The notes: a model not told the origin generated them from the sequence alone. A stretch of DNA of 64,000 bases from Ascidiaceihabitans sp047624005 (GCA_047624005.1 JBLHPE010000009.1:1-64000), one strand, 5' to 3'. Positions 52,019-61,129 are shown, counted from the first letter of the stretch. Program-made: numbers and translations.

Positions 52019-53578
52019 TTACTTTAAAGTAATGCGACCATCTGTGTACGGAGTGAATGGGCCTTTGGCAGCTAAGAATTCAGCCGTAACGTCAGCCAAA
52101 TCTGGTCCAAAATCATATGCATTCGCAGCTGATTTGAACATTTTGTAGCCGTCGCCGCCGTTGCGCACGTAGTTGTTGGACACAACGCCGTAGACTTTGG
52201 CCAGATCAATTGGCGCGCCGCCAACCATAACGTCGCTGATGCGTGCACCAACTTCTGCAGCAGGATCAATCGTGTAGGTCATGCCAGCAACTTGTGCGAA
52301 GCGGCCTGCGCCTTCTTCCAACTGGCTCACGCCATTTTCAAGCGCTGCGACAACTGTGGCACCGTCAACTTCGAATGTGGACAGCGTGTTTTGGAATGGC
52401 AGAACTGTTAGAACTTCGCCCATTGTGATCGGACCCGCATCGATGCTGGCACGGATGCCGCCACCATTTTGGATTGCGATTTCGACGCCTTGGTCTTTGA
52501 CGCGGTCAAGCATTGCGTCAGCGATCAAAGACCCCATTGAGCATTCCATAGCACGACATACAGCGCGGTCGCCGCCAATGACGGTTGCAGCTTCAGCCAC
52601 AACTTTGCTTCGGATTTCTTCGAGCGGCGCTGCAGCTTCTGCGATCCGCGCAACTGTTGCTGCATCTTCCGCAACAGATGCGTCCATCACCAATGGCTCA
52701 CCTACGGCCTCAGTAATTTCGCCAGCATCGTTGAATGTCACATTCAACTCACCCAAGAATTTACCGTAAGCATAGGCTTGGACGATTGCCGTATCGCCAA
52801 CCATTGTTGGATACGCGCCTTGTGCCCGCTCGTTTGTATTAGACAGCAGCGTGTTGGAGTGACCACCGACGATCACGTCAACGCCAGTTGTTTCAGCGGC
52901 AACCCGTTGATCAACAACGTAGCCAGAGTGGGATAGAACGATAATCTTGTTCACACCTTGCGCCATCAACGCGTCAACTTCGCCTTGGACTGCAGCCACT
53001 GGATCTGAGAACGTGATGTTGTCGCCCGGACTTGCCAGATCGTCGGTATCTTCTGGTGTCAGTCCGATCAGGCCCAACTTTTCGCCGCCCCGTTCGATGA
53101 TTGTGGATTTGGCCAATTTTCCGGCCAGCAGGGGTTCGCCCGACACGTCCGCGTTGGACATCAAAACAGGGAAGTTCACGGCAGACATGAAGCCCGCCAA
53201 TACTTCTGGACCATCGTCAAATTCGTGGTTGCCCACGGTCATTGCGTCGTAGCCAACTTTGTTCATCATCTCGGCGGCCAAAGCGCCTTTATAATATGTA
53301 TAGAACAACGTGCCTTGGAATTGGTCACCGCCATCTACAAGAATGGAATTGTTTGAACGTGCTTTTGCATCTGCAATCGCAGTCACCAAACGGGCAGAAC
53401 CGCCAAAGCATTTGCCCTCGGCGTTATCTTCCGCACCGCACCCGCTGTCGTACTTACTGATCGGTTCAAACCGCGCGTGGAAATCGTTGGTATGCAAGAT
53501 TGTCAGGCTGTAATCAGCCGCCGCGGTGCCTGCTGTCAGTGCAAGTGCCGCTACTGTTTGTGTCAAACGCATCATCAT
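52019..53578 (-). CDS. UshA-type periplasmic 5'-nucleotidase/metallophosphatase
   Basis: This 519-residue protein has a signal peptide (ALALTAGTAAA). The metallophosphatase domain starts LTILHTNDFHARFE, with VDGGDQFQGT, AMTVGNHEFDDG and VDVIVGGHSN as further metal sites. The C-terminal domain has the substrate-ring residues GGGIRASI and SNNYVRNGGDGY. It hydrolyses nucleotides or 2',3'-cyclic nucleotides in the periplasm for phosphate and nucleoside salvage. AGGGGG precedes the start. Confidence 0.94.
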   Translation of the reverse strand: MMMRLTQTVAALALTAGTAAADYSLTILHTNDFHARFEPISKYDSGCGAEDNAEGKCFGGSARLVTAIADAKARSNNSILVDGGDQFQGTLFYTYYKGALAAEMMNKVGYDAMTVGNHEFDDGPEVLAGFMSAVNFPVLMSNADVSGEPLLAGKLAKSTIIERGGEKLGLIGLTPEDTDDLASPGDNITFSDPVAAVQGEVDALMAQGVNKIIVLSHSGYVVDQRVAAETTGVDVIVGGHSNTLLSNTNERAQGAYPTMVGDTAIVQAYAYGKFLGELNVTFNDAGEITEAVGEPLVMDASVAEDAATVARIAEAAAPLEEIRSKVVAEAATVIGGDRAVCRAMECSMGSLIADAMLDRVKDQGVEIAIQNGGGIRASIDAGPITMGEVLTVLPFQNTLSTFEVDGATVVAALENGVSQLEEGAGRFAQVAGMTYTIDPAAEVGARISDVMVGGAPIDLAKVYGVVSNNYVRNGGDGYKMFKSAANAYDFGPDLADVTAEFLAAKGPFTPYTDGRITLK

Positions 53579-53740
53579 GTGAACGTCCCCCTATGTGAAT
53601 ATCACAGCAGTGTGACTCTGCATCTGCCAAGAGTCAAAGCCACGTTTCAGTCTTTTGACGTCCCAGCGATAGCACGCGTATATGACGTTGGGGTAACGCT
53701 GGTCCTTGACGCCTGTTTTCTCAGCAGGCATCACACGCTT

Positions 53741-54079
53741 ATGTTGATTTATAAAATTTTCCGCTCCGACGAATGGGCAGATCTGCGTGCCAATGGCGAA
53801 ACGCAGGGTGCGCCCATCGATATAGCTGACGGCTATGTGCATTTCTCGACTGCAGAACAGGCGCAAGAGACGGCAGACAAACATTTCGCAGGTCAGGAGG
53901 ATTTGTTCCTTCTTGGGGTCGAAGCCGATCCCTTGGGCGATGACCTGAAATGGGAAGTGTCACGCGGTGACGCGCTGTTCCCTCATCTTTTCCGCACCCT
54001 GAAGCTGTCGGACGTCGCATGGTCGCAGCCATTGCCCCTTGTCGATGGGAAACATCAATTTCCAGAAGGTGCAGTATGA
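53741..54079 (+). CDS. DUF952 family protein
   Basis: The ATG at 53741 (MLIYKIFRSDEWADL) gives 112 residues, the normal family length. Conserved DUF952 residues include DIADGYVHFSTAEQ and LKWEVSRGDALFPHLF. It is a small ADP-ribosyl-fold-like protein of unknown function. Its TGA overlaps the next start as ATGA. Confidence 0.88.
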   Translation: MLIYKIFRSDEWADLRANGETQGAPIDIADGYVHFSTAEQAQETADKHFAGQEDLFLLGVEADPLGDDLKWEVSRGDALFPHLFRTLKLSDVAWSQPLPLVDGKHQFPEGAV

Positions 54080-54510
54080 CCGATATTCACATCGACCCAA
54101 CCCGCGAACAATTTGAAGCGTTCAAGGACCTGCCCCGCGATACGCCCATCCAGATGCTAAATTTGGTGCAACTGCGCGAAACAGCCAATTACCCAGCGGA
54201 TCATACTTTGGCGAATACCGGGTTAACCGGCGCAGATGCTTATAAAAACTACGGGGCTGAAACCGGACCCATCTTGCACAAAGTGGGCGGCAGCATCCTA
54301 TGGCGGGGGCGTTACGACACCACCCTTATCGGCCCATCTGACGAAGCATGGGACGCGGTGTTTATCGCGCAATATCCTAACTCCGGTGCATTCCTCGCTA
54401 TGGTCACAGACCCAGATTATCAAAAAGCCGTGGTGCATCGCCAAGCAGCGGTTGTCACATCGCGCTTGATCCGGTGTGCCCCTACAGATGGCGGAGCCAC
54501 CTTCGGATGA
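54076..54510 (+). CDS. DUF1330 family protein
   Basis: This 144-residue protein begins at ATG 54076 and overlaps both neighbours by ATGA. The dimeric alpha/beta-barrel core includes QMLNLVQLRE, WRGRYDTTLIGP and FIAQYPNSGAFLAM. Function unknown; the tight coupling with DUF952 and pyrD is common in Roseobacters. Confidence 0.88.
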   Translation: MTDIHIDPTREQFEAFKDLPRDTPIQMLNLVQLRETANYPADHTLANTGLTGADAYKNYGAETGPILHKVGGSILWRGRYDTTLIGPSDEAWDAVFIAQYPNSGAFLAMVTDPDYQKAVVHRQAAVVTSRLIRCAPTDGGATFG

Positions 54511-55550
54511 AGCAGATGATGGAACAATTGGGCCTTAAGGCACTGCTGCGGATTGACCCCGAAGTGGCGCATGGCTTGGCGATCAAGGCGTTGAAATTGG
54601 GATTGGCTTCAACACCTGGTCCTGTCACATCTGATCGGTTGAAGACCGAGGTTGCGGGTTTGGCGATGCCGAACCCCGTCGGCTTGGCCGCTGGTTTTGA
54701 CAAAAACGCCGAAGTCATAGCGCCACTGTCGAATGCAGGCTTTGGTTTCATCGAAGTCGGGGCAGCGACCCCAATTGCGCAGCCCGGAAATCCGAAACCA
54801 AGACTGTTCCGGCTAAGCGAAGACCGCGCATCCATCAACCGTTTTGGGTTCAACAATCAAGGGGCCGAAGCGATCACTGCAAGGCTACGCGCCCGCCCCA
54901 AAGGCATCCCTGTCGGGCTGAACCTTGGGGCAAACAAAACCAGCTCGGACCGTGCCGATGATTTCGCCCAAGTGATGAAACTGGCGGGACCTCATGTCGA
55001 TTTCGCGACGGTTAACGTATCATCACCCAACACCGAAAAATTGCGGGATTTGCAGGGTCCAATGGCTTTGGCCGCGTTGCTGGATGGTGTAATGCAGGTG
55101 CGTGGCCAGACGCCTGTGTTCTTGAAAATCGCACCCGATCTGACGGATCAAGATTTGGCAGACATTGCCAAAGTTGCCACAGATGCGCGGGTTGCCGCGA
55201 TTATTACAACCAACACGACACTGGATCGCGCGGGACTTAAAAGCCAGCACCGTGATGAAATGGGTGGCCTGTCTGGTGCGCCCTTGTTTGAGAAATCGAC
55301 GCGCATTTTGGCGAAGTTAAGCGAGCTAACGACAATCCCACTGATCGGCGTTGGCGGCATCAGCACAGCGGAACAGGCTTACGCAAAAATACGCGCGGGT
55401 GCGTCCGCAGTTCAGTTGTACACCGCACTGGTCTACGGTGGGCTTTCATTGGCTGCTAACATCGCACGCGATTTGGATATATTGTTGGAACAAGACGGCT
55501 TCAAACGCGTCAAAGATGCAGTGGGCACAGACAAAGCGCGCTGGCTTTAA
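54507..55550 (+). CDS. pyrD: Dihydroorotate dehydrogenase (quinone), class 2
   Basis: This 347-residue enzyme starts at ATG 54507, which overlaps the previous TGA. Class 2 features are the N-terminal membrane-association helix, PNPVGLAAGFDKNAEV, FATVNVSSPNTEKLRDLQ (catalytic serine region), and GVGGISTAEQAYAKIRAGAS for FMN phosphate. It catalyses the fourth step of pyrimidine synthesis, passing electrons to ubiquinone. It converges with the MATE gene through TTAA. Confidence 0.96.
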   Translation: MKQMMEQLGLKALLRIDPEVAHGLAIKALKLGLASTPGPVTSDRLKTEVAGLAMPNPVGLAAGFDKNAEVIAPLSNAGFGFIEVGAATPIAQPGNPKPRLFRLSEDRASINRFGFNNQGAEAITARLRARPKGIPVGLNLGANKTSSDRADDFAQVMKLAGPHVDFATVNVSSPNTEKLRDLQGPMALAALLDGVMQVRGQTPVFLKIAPDLTDQDLADIAKVATDARVAAIITTNTTLDRAGLKSQHRDEMGGLSGAPLFEKSTRILAKLSELTTIPLIGVGGISTAEQAYAKIRAGASAVQLYTALVYGGLSLAANIARDLDILLEQDGFKRVKDAVGTDKARWL

Positions 55551-56887
55551 GCGCCTTTATTCGCCGCTCGTTCCAGCGCGGGATACCGCAAAGACAGCGT
55601 GATCCCGCGTGCAAGGAATGATACTAACAACGCTGCCCATAATCCGTGATTGCCCCACAAGGGCAAGAACAGCCAGACGGCGATCCAATAGACGATAAAA
55701 CTGACAATCATCATGTTGCGCATGTCACGCGATTGCGTTGCGCCAATGAATATCCCGTCCATCATCCACGCCACGCACCCGATCAACGATGCGGCGACCA
55801 TCCACGGCAAGTAGGTCCGCGCGACTGCCTGTACCTCGGGTGATTTAGCCATCACATCGATCAACCAAGGGCCGATTAACGCAAAACCCAGTGATGTCGT
55901 GACACAAACCACGGCCCCCCAAAATCCAGTCATCATAGCAGAGCGGCGCAGACGTGACGGATCCCCCCGCCCCATTGCCCGCGCGATCAAAGTTTCAGCC
56001 GCAAACGCGAACCCGTCCATCGCATATGCGGTGATGTACATGAATTGCACCAACACTTCGTTCGCCGCCAAGGTCACATCGCCAAAGCGTGTGCCAAGAA
56101 AAACAAACGACGAGAAGATGATCATCAAAAGGGCCGAGCGGATCAAGATATCCGTGTTCAAAAGCGCCATGCGGATCAGCTTGGCGCGGTCAAACACTTG
56201 GCTCCACTTACGCCAATCTGGATGGGCAAAGGCATCGCGGCACAGATACAGCGCCAATCCAGCCCCTAAGACTTCAGCAATTACGGTGCCGTATGCGACT
56301 CCTTGGACGCCCATATCAAGCCAAAGCACAAACGCCATGCTAAGCAGAATGTTTACGCCGTTCATCACCAATTGGACCCAGAAGACGCCCGATGTGCGCT
56401 CCATCGCCACAAGCCAACCCGTTAACGCGTAAATTGCGATCGCGGCGGGGGCGGTCCAGATGCGGATCGACAGGTAACTTCGGGCAAGGTTTTCGACTTC
56501 GTCCGAGGCACTGGACATAGCGAGGGCCGCTGCAAATATAAGCGGCTGCAGGACGATCAGCGCAAACCCAGCAGCCACTGCAATCAACAATGCGCGGGTC
56601 AAGATGATCGAAACTTCCGCGTCGTCCCCTGCCCCAGCCGCCTGCCCGACCAATCCAACGGTCCCCATACGTAGGAAACCGAAAATCCAGAAGACGGTTG
56701 TTAAGATTATCGCGCCAAGGCCGACAGCACCAATGGGGGCTGCTGCGCCCATTTGCCCAACAACGCCCAGATCGACGGCCCCAAGGATTGGGACCGTGGC
56801 ATTGGACAGGACCAATGGCACCGCAAGTTTCAAGACACGTTTGTGCGTTATCTCTTGGGGCGCGGTTGATTGGTTTACTGTGCTCAC
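55547..56887 (-). CDS. MATE family efflux transporter (DinF-like)
   Basis: GTG 56887 (VSTVNQSTAPQEITHKRVLK) overlaps the previous stop as GTGA and gives 446 residues. Twelve helices and the DinF-like N-terminus LAVPLVLSNATVPILGAVDL place it in the MATE superfamily. It is the last gene of a three-gene unit with two thioesterases. The second MATE at 21793 is from another subgroup. Confidence 0.9.
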   Translation of the reverse strand: MSTVNQSTAPQEITHKRVLKLAVPLVLSNATVPILGAVDLGVVGQMGAAAPIGAVGLGAIILTTVFWIFGFLRMGTVGLVGQAAGAGDDAEVSIILTRALLIAVAAGFALIVLQPLIFAAALAMSSASDEVENLARSYLSIRIWTAPAAIAIYALTGWLVAMERTSGVFWVQLVMNGVNILLSMAFVLWLDMGVQGVAYGTVIAEVLGAGLALYLCRDAFAHPDWRKWSQVFDRAKLIRMALLNTDILIRSALLMIIFSSFVFLGTRFGDVTLAANEVLVQFMYITAYAMDGFAFAAETLIARAMGRGDPSRLRRSAMMTGFWGAVVCVTTSLGFALIGPWLIDVMAKSPEVQAVARTYLPWMVAASLIGCVAWMMDGIFIGATQSRDMRNMMIVSFIVYWIAVWLFLPLWGNHGLWAALLVSFLARGITLSLRYPALERAANKGA

Positions 56888-57387
56888 TTGGTATCGACGC
56901 GGGGTTGCGGCATCAAGAAATGCCCTGTGGCTTGGGCGAACAGTTTTGATTGGTTGTCTTGCCACGCTTCAACATGGACCGACGCATAGCGCCGCCCAGC
57001 CCGCGTGATCCGCGCCCGAGCATAAGCGTCCCGTGGCAGACCAGAGCGAAGGTAATCAACAGTAAAGTCGATAGTTTTTGGCAACCTTGGGAAGGTCGTA
57101 GCGTCTTCAAGGGCACCGCTTTCCAGATCATCCCAAAGGTTGGTCCAGCTAAGGGTGATCACGGATGTGATTTCAAGAAACGCTGACGTCACGCCGCCGT
57201 GGATCGCGGGCAGGATTGGGTTGCCGATCAGCTTTTCTGCGAACGGAAGCACACCTGTCAATTCATCCCCGCGACGATCAAATGTGACGCCAAGGTATTG
57301 AATGTAAGGGACCCGCCCGATCAACCCAGTAAGCGCTGCATCACGACGTTGTTTGATAACTTCAACTTGTTCTGGCGGTTTTCTCAT
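56884..57387 (-). CDS. PaaI-type thioesterase
   Basis: This 167-residue hotdog protein has LPAIHGGVTSAFLEITSVITL as its active-site helix region. It overlaps the upstream thioesterase (ATGA at 57384-57387) and the downstream MATE start (GTGA). The two thioesterases share the hotdog layout but have diverged, so they are probably paralogues with different acyl-CoA substrates, or they form a heteromer. Confidence 0.88.
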   Translation of the reverse strand: MRKPPEQVEVIKQRRDAALTGLIGRVPYIQYLGVTFDRRGDELTGVLPFAEKLIGNPILPAIHGGVTSAFLEITSVITLSWTNLWDDLESGALEDATTFPRLPKTIDFTVDYLRSGLPRDAYARARITRAGRRYASVHVEAWQDNQSKLFAQATGHFLMPQPRVDTK

Positions 57388-57812
57388 GTCCGATGCCCCT
57401 CAACGGTGAAGGTGCCTGTGGCCATTGCGATTGGATTTTCTGCGTCCTCGTCCACCGCAGTCGCGCGCACAAAGGCAACCGAACGCGTGATGTGATAACA
57501 GGTGGCGGTGGTCGACAACGCCTGTCCCGGTGTCGCAGACCGCATATAATCGACGCGCAAATCAATCGTCGCTGTCCCGCCCGGATTGGACGGGTGGCTC
57601 ATCACTGCAGCCCCGCAACAGCTGTCCATCAGCGCCGCAACCGCACCGCCGTGCAAAACGCCAGTGTCAGGATCGCCGATAAGACGTTCGTCGTATGGCA
57701 TCGTGATGGTGGCCACGCCACCTTCGAGTTCGATCAACTTCATGCCCAGATCACGAGCATGGGGAATTGCCGCCATAAACTGGCGGGCCATTTGGACTTT
57801 GTTTGACATCAT
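57384..57812 (-). CDS. PaaI-type thioesterase
   Basis: This 142-residue hotdog protein has PDTGVLHGGAVAALMDSCCGAA, the HGG catalytic motif, and a C-terminal strand VAFVRATAVDEDAE. It is the first gene of the thioesterase-thioesterase-MATE unit. It is divergent from the MerR gene at 57924, with about 110 bases between, so that regulator could control it. Confidence 0.9.
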   Translation of the reverse strand: MMSNKVQMARQFMAAIPHARDLGMKLIELEGGVATITMPYDERLIGDPDTGVLHGGAVAALMDSCCGAAVMSHPSNPGGTATIDLRVDYMRSATPGQALSTTATCYHITRSVAFVRATAVDEDAENPIAMATGTFTVEGHRT

Positions 57813-57923
57813 TGATGCCTTTCATTGCTTCGCCACCTTTTGAACAGCCTGTTGAGAAAAGGGCAAGAGCACCAGTTGCGCTTCCCCAATCGCGGGCATA
57901 ACGTGCGGGAAGGGAGAACATGC

Positions 57924-58298
57924 ATGACCGACGACCGACTATCGTTTAAGGAAATGTGCGCCGCGTTTGACGTGACGCCGCGGACCCTGCGTTATTATGA
58001 ATACATCGAACTTTTGCAGCCTGACCGCGAAGGCCGTTCACGGTTTTACGGAGCGCGCGAGCGTGCGCGGATGAAATTGATCATGCGTGGCCGTAAATTT
58101 GGCTTCCAACTTGAAGACATTCGCCAATGGCTGCTGATTTACGAAAAAGAAGGCACGCGGGCCCAGATGGAAACCTGGATTGGCATGGCCGATGGGCAGC
58201 TTAAAGAGCTTGCAGAGCAACGTGAACAGCTAGACGAAGCGTTCCAAGAACTGCAGTCTTTACGTAAAGACGTGGCTGCCGAACTCGCCAAATCTTAA
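57924..58298 (+). CDS. MerR-family regulator (first of two)
   Basis: The ATG at 57924 follows AGGGAG and gives 124 residues. The MerR wing-helix is FKEMCAAFDVTPRTLRYYEYIEL, with the dimer coiled coil at the C-terminus (LKELAEQREQLDEAFQELQ). It lacks cysteine metal-binding residues, so a metabolite or stress signal is more likely. It resembles the LiuR/AtuR-like regulators found with acyl-CoA catabolic genes. Confidence 0.9.
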   Translation: MTDDRLSFKEMCAAFDVTPRTLRYYEYIELLQPDREGRSRFYGARERARMKLIMRGRKFGFQLEDIRQWLLIYEKEGTRAQMETWIGMADGQLKELAEQREQLDEAFQELQSLRKDVAAELAKS

Positions 58299-58506
58299 AA
58301 CCAGCTTCGCTTGTAGGTTCTGCGCGAAGTTAGAGCGGCATTTATGGTGCCGTTGGCCCATTTTAGAAGCGTCAAGGCCACCCGACATGTTACCGAATCA
58401 AACGATACCTATCTGTGGTTGTAATACTTGAGGCTGATTTCGAGATTCGGACGAAATATTCATAGTTTTCCCCCCAATTCATTCATTTTGCCGTCTTTCC
58501 AGTAAG

Positions 58507-58565
58507 TTGACGTAAGGAAATACTGCGTAAAGCAATTGGGTGACGTGGCGTCCGACTTACGTCAA
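58507..58565. promoter_or_regulatory. Inverted TTGACGTAAG repeats upstream of second MerR gene
   Basis: TTGACGTAAG (58507-58516) and CTTACGTCAA (58556-58565) are perfect inverted copies separated by 39 bases. A related TGACGTGGCGTC lies between them at 58541. MerR regulators bind such ACGT-cored dyads in acyl-CoA pathways, so this is a candidate for autoregulation by either MerR protein. The rest of the 58299-58639 gap shows nothing else. Confidence 0.6.
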
Positions 58566-58639
58566 GCAGCAACGCCATTGTAACATAATCCAAAGTTACC
58601 CAACTGAACCTCGTAGCAACGAAAATGCGAGTAATGATA

Positions 58640-59041
58640 ATGATAGAGAAAACAAAGACCATTCGCCAAATGTGTGACGCCCACGATGTGACACCCCGCA
58701 CTTTGCGCTTTTATGAAGCCAAGGAACTGCTGTTCCCTGTCCGCGAAGGCCAGAAACGCCTGTTCACAAAACGTGACGGTGCGCGTTTGAAGTTGATTTT
58801 GCTCGGTAAGCGCTTTGGCTTCAGCCTTGAGGAAATTCGTCAACTGCTGGACCTCTATCACGTGGGTGATCAGCGCAAGACGCAGATGGCACGTACCTAC
58901 GATGTTGCCAACGAGCGGCTCGCCGAAATGGTACGTCAACGCGACACACTAAGTGAAGCGATCGAAGACCTTAAACATCAAATGCGATGGGGCGAAAAAA
59001 TGATTGCCTCCATCAACCAATCAGAGACTGAAGCCGATTAG
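58640..59041 (+). CDS. MerR-family regulator (second of two)
   Basis: ATG 58640 (MIEKTKTIRQMCDAHDV) gives 133 residues; ATGs at 58625 and 58634 are possible. The MerR HTH is VTPRTLRFYEAKELLFPVREGQK, with the GKRFGFSLEEIRQLLDL segment and coiled coil. It is a paralogue of the regulator at 57924 (same VTPRTLR motif and length) and lies 40 bases upstream of the acyl-CoA dehydrogenase gene, so it probably controls that operon. Confidence 0.9.
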   Translation: MIEKTKTIRQMCDAHDVTPRTLRFYEAKELLFPVREGQKRLFTKRDGARLKLILLGKRFGFSLEEIRQLLDLYHVGDQRKTQMARTYDVANERLAEMVRQRDTLSEAIEDLKHQMRWGEKMIASINQSETEAD

Positions 59042-59081
59042 GCTGCAATCAAACCTAATGACGACTTAACTGGAGAGACAT

Positions 59082-60863
59082 ATGCCACGCTACACAGCCC
59101 CAACCAAAGACATGCATTTCGTTCTACATGACCTTTTGAAAGTATCCGAAAACAACATCCCAGGGTACGATGAGTTGGAGCCTGATTTCACATCAGCTGT
59201 GCTGGAAGAAGCGGGCAAATTAACTTCCGAAGTCTTGGCCCCCTTGAACGCCGTTGGCGACAAAGAGGGCTGTCGTCTGGAAAATGGTGTGGTCTACACA
59301 CCAACCGGTTTCAAAGACGCGTTTGAAAAAGTAAAAGAAGGCGGCTGGACCGGCATGGACATGCCAGAGCAGTATGGCGGCCAGAATATGCCAGCGGTTA
59401 TCGGCTCTGCCATTGGCGAATTCTTTTCTGGCGCGAACCAAGCGTTCACAATGTATCAGGGTCTGACCCACGGTGCGGCGTCGGCTATTTTGGCCCACGG
59501 GACAGATGCGCAAAAAGACAAATGGCTGCCAAACATGGTGTCATGCGAATGGACCGGCACAATGAACCTGACGGAGCCACATTGCGGCACCGATCTGGGC
59601 CTAATGCGCACCAAAGCAGAACCTCAGGCAGACGGCAGCTATAAGATTACGGGCCAGAAGATTTTCATCTCTTCAGGCGAGCACGATATGGCAGGCAACA
59701 TCATTCACTTGGTTCTGGCCAAGATTGTGGGTGGTCCTGACGGCATCAAAGGCGTGTCCTTGTTCATCGTACCAAAGGTAATGGTCAACGAAGACGGATC
59801 ATTGGGCGAGCGCAATGGCGCAACCGTTGGCAGCATCGAAGAGAAGATGGGCATCCACGGTAATTCGACCTGCGTGATGAACTATGACGACGCAACCGGC
59901 TATTTGCTGGGCGAAGAGCACAAAGGCATGCGCGCCATGTTCACCATGATGAACGAAGCCCGTTTGGGTGTCGGCATGCAGGGCCTGTCCCAAGCCGAAG
60001 CTGCTTATCAAAACGCGGTAGATTATGCCAAGGATCGTCTGCAAGGCCGCGCCGTGACAGGTGCTGAGAACCCAAATGGCCCAGCCGATCCATTGATCGT
60101 ACACCCAGACATTCGCCGTTCCTTGATGGAACAGAAGTCATTCATCGAAGGCGCACGTGCGTTTTGCCTTTGGAGTGCCACGATGATCGATGCGGCGCAT
60201 CGTTCAGAAGATAAAGATGCCGACGGTCTTGTGTCTTTGCTTACGCCAGTGATCAAAGGTTTCTTGACCGATGTTGGATACGACATGACGGTCAAGGCAC
60301 AGCAGGTCTATGGTGGTCACGGTTATATCGAAGAATGGGGCATGTCCCAATTCACCCGCGATGCCCGTATCGCTATGATCTATGAAGGTGCAAATGGCGT
60401 TCAAGCGCTGGACCTTGTTGGTCGCAAGTTGGCCCAAGATGGTGGCAAACACGTGATGGCGTTCTTCGCTTTGGTGAAGGACTTCATCAAGGATAACGCT
60501 GGTCAGGACGAAGCCTATGACAAGGATTTCCTTGATCCGTTGAAAGCTGCCTCCAAGGATTTGCAAACGGCTGGCATGTACTTCATGCAAAACGGCATGA
60601 CGAACCCGAACAATGCATTGTCCGGTTCTAATGATTTCATGCACATGTTTGGTCATGTTTGCCTTGGCTTGATGTGGGCGCGTATGGGCAAAGTGTCTGC
60701 TAACGTTTTGGCGGCAGGGTCTGACGATCCAGCCTTTTACGAGACAAAGTTGGCGACCGGTCGTTTCTATATGGCCCGTCAATTGCCCGCCACTGCGCTG
60801 CATCTGGCCCGTATCCAGACCGGTGGTGATACCGTCATGGCGTTGGACGCCGCAAACTTCTAA
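59082..60863 (+). CDS. Long acyl-CoA dehydrogenase (FadE/DmdC type)
   Basis: This 593-residue enzyme is longer than classic acyl-CoA dehydrogenases, with an extended C-terminal domain. Signatures are MNLTEPHCGTDLGLMRTKAE, GQKIFISSGEHDMA, and QQVYGGHGYIEEWGMSQF. The catalytic glutamate is in IYEGANGVQALDLVGRKL. The size and N-terminus MPRYTAPTKDMHFVLHDLLK match the group that includes 3-methylmercaptopropionyl-CoA dehydrogenase (DmdC) of Roseobacters as well as long-chain FadE enzymes; I cannot separate the two from sequence alone. SD GGAGAG. Confidence 0.92.
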   Translation: MPRYTAPTKDMHFVLHDLLKVSENNIPGYDELEPDFTSAVLEEAGKLTSEVLAPLNAVGDKEGCRLENGVVYTPTGFKDAFEKVKEGGWTGMDMPEQYGGQNMPAVIGSAIGEFFSGANQAFTMYQGLTHGAASAILAHGTDAQKDKWLPNMVSCEWTGTMNLTEPHCGTDLGLMRTKAEPQADGSYKITGQKIFISSGEHDMAGNIIHLVLAKIVGGPDGIKGVSLFIVPKVMVNEDGSLGERNGATVGSIEEKMGIHGNSTCVMNYDDATGYLLGEEHKGMRAMFTMMNEARLGVGMQGLSQAEAAYQNAVDYAKDRLQGRAVTGAENPNGPADPLIVHPDIRRSLMEQKSFIEGARAFCLWSATMIDAAHRSEDKDADGLVSLLTPVIKGFLTDVGYDMTVKAQQVYGGHGYIEEWGMSQFTRDARIAMIYEGANGVQALDLVGRKLAQDGGKHVMAFFALVKDFIKDNAGQDEAYDKDFLDPLKAASKDLQTAGMYFMQNGMTNPNNALSGSNDFMHMFGHVCLGLMWARMGKVSANVLAAGSDDPAFYETKLATGRFYMARQLPATALHLARIQTGGDTVMALDAANF

Positions 60864-60869
60864 TCAAAC

Positions 60870-60892
60870 AAGGTGCGCCACAGGCGCACCTT
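60870..60892 (+). terminator. Hairpin after the FadE/DmdC gene
   Basis: AAGGTGCGCC-ACA-GGCGCACCTT is a perfect 10-bp stem. It closely resembles the hairpin at 47094-47116, and both follow acyl-CoA dehydrogenase genes. GGCGCACCTT recurs at 61131-61140. Confidence 0.75.
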
Positions 60893-60916
60893 ACACTCAC
60901 AACTTAAGGGGCCAAC

Positions 60917-61129
60917 ATGCCCAAACGTTTCCGCCTTACCCGCCGATTTCCTGTCGCTATGACGGAAGACGGTTACCGCAAGCTTAAACGCTTTTCTACG
61001 GACGCAGGCTTGGATGAGGGCGAGGCATTGTCGTTTCTGTTTGAGAACTTCGCCAGTGTTGTAAACGAAGAAAATCTGACGGCGCGTTTGCGTCTGTTTA
61101 ATTCTGAATTAGCCGCCAGAAAAAAATAG
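60917..61129 (+). CDS. Small ribbon-helix-helix-like protein
   Basis: This 70-residue basic protein (MPKRFRLTRRFPVAMTEDGY) lies between two acyl-CoA dehydrogenase genes. A short strand (RRFPVAMT) followed by a helix and a DEGEALSFLFENF helix resembles the ribbon-helix-helix DNA-binding fold. That is an inference from pattern, not a proven family. AAGGGG precedes the ATG. If it binds DNA, it would be a third regulator in this operon. Confidence 0.6.
   Translation: MPKRFRLTRRFPVAMTEDGYRKLKRFSTDAGLDEGEALSFLFENFASVVNEENLTARLRLFNSELAARKK

Noticed and set aside
55414..55420. TTGTACA inside pyrD as a third array
   Set aside because: It is a single site in coding sequence without the paired spacing.
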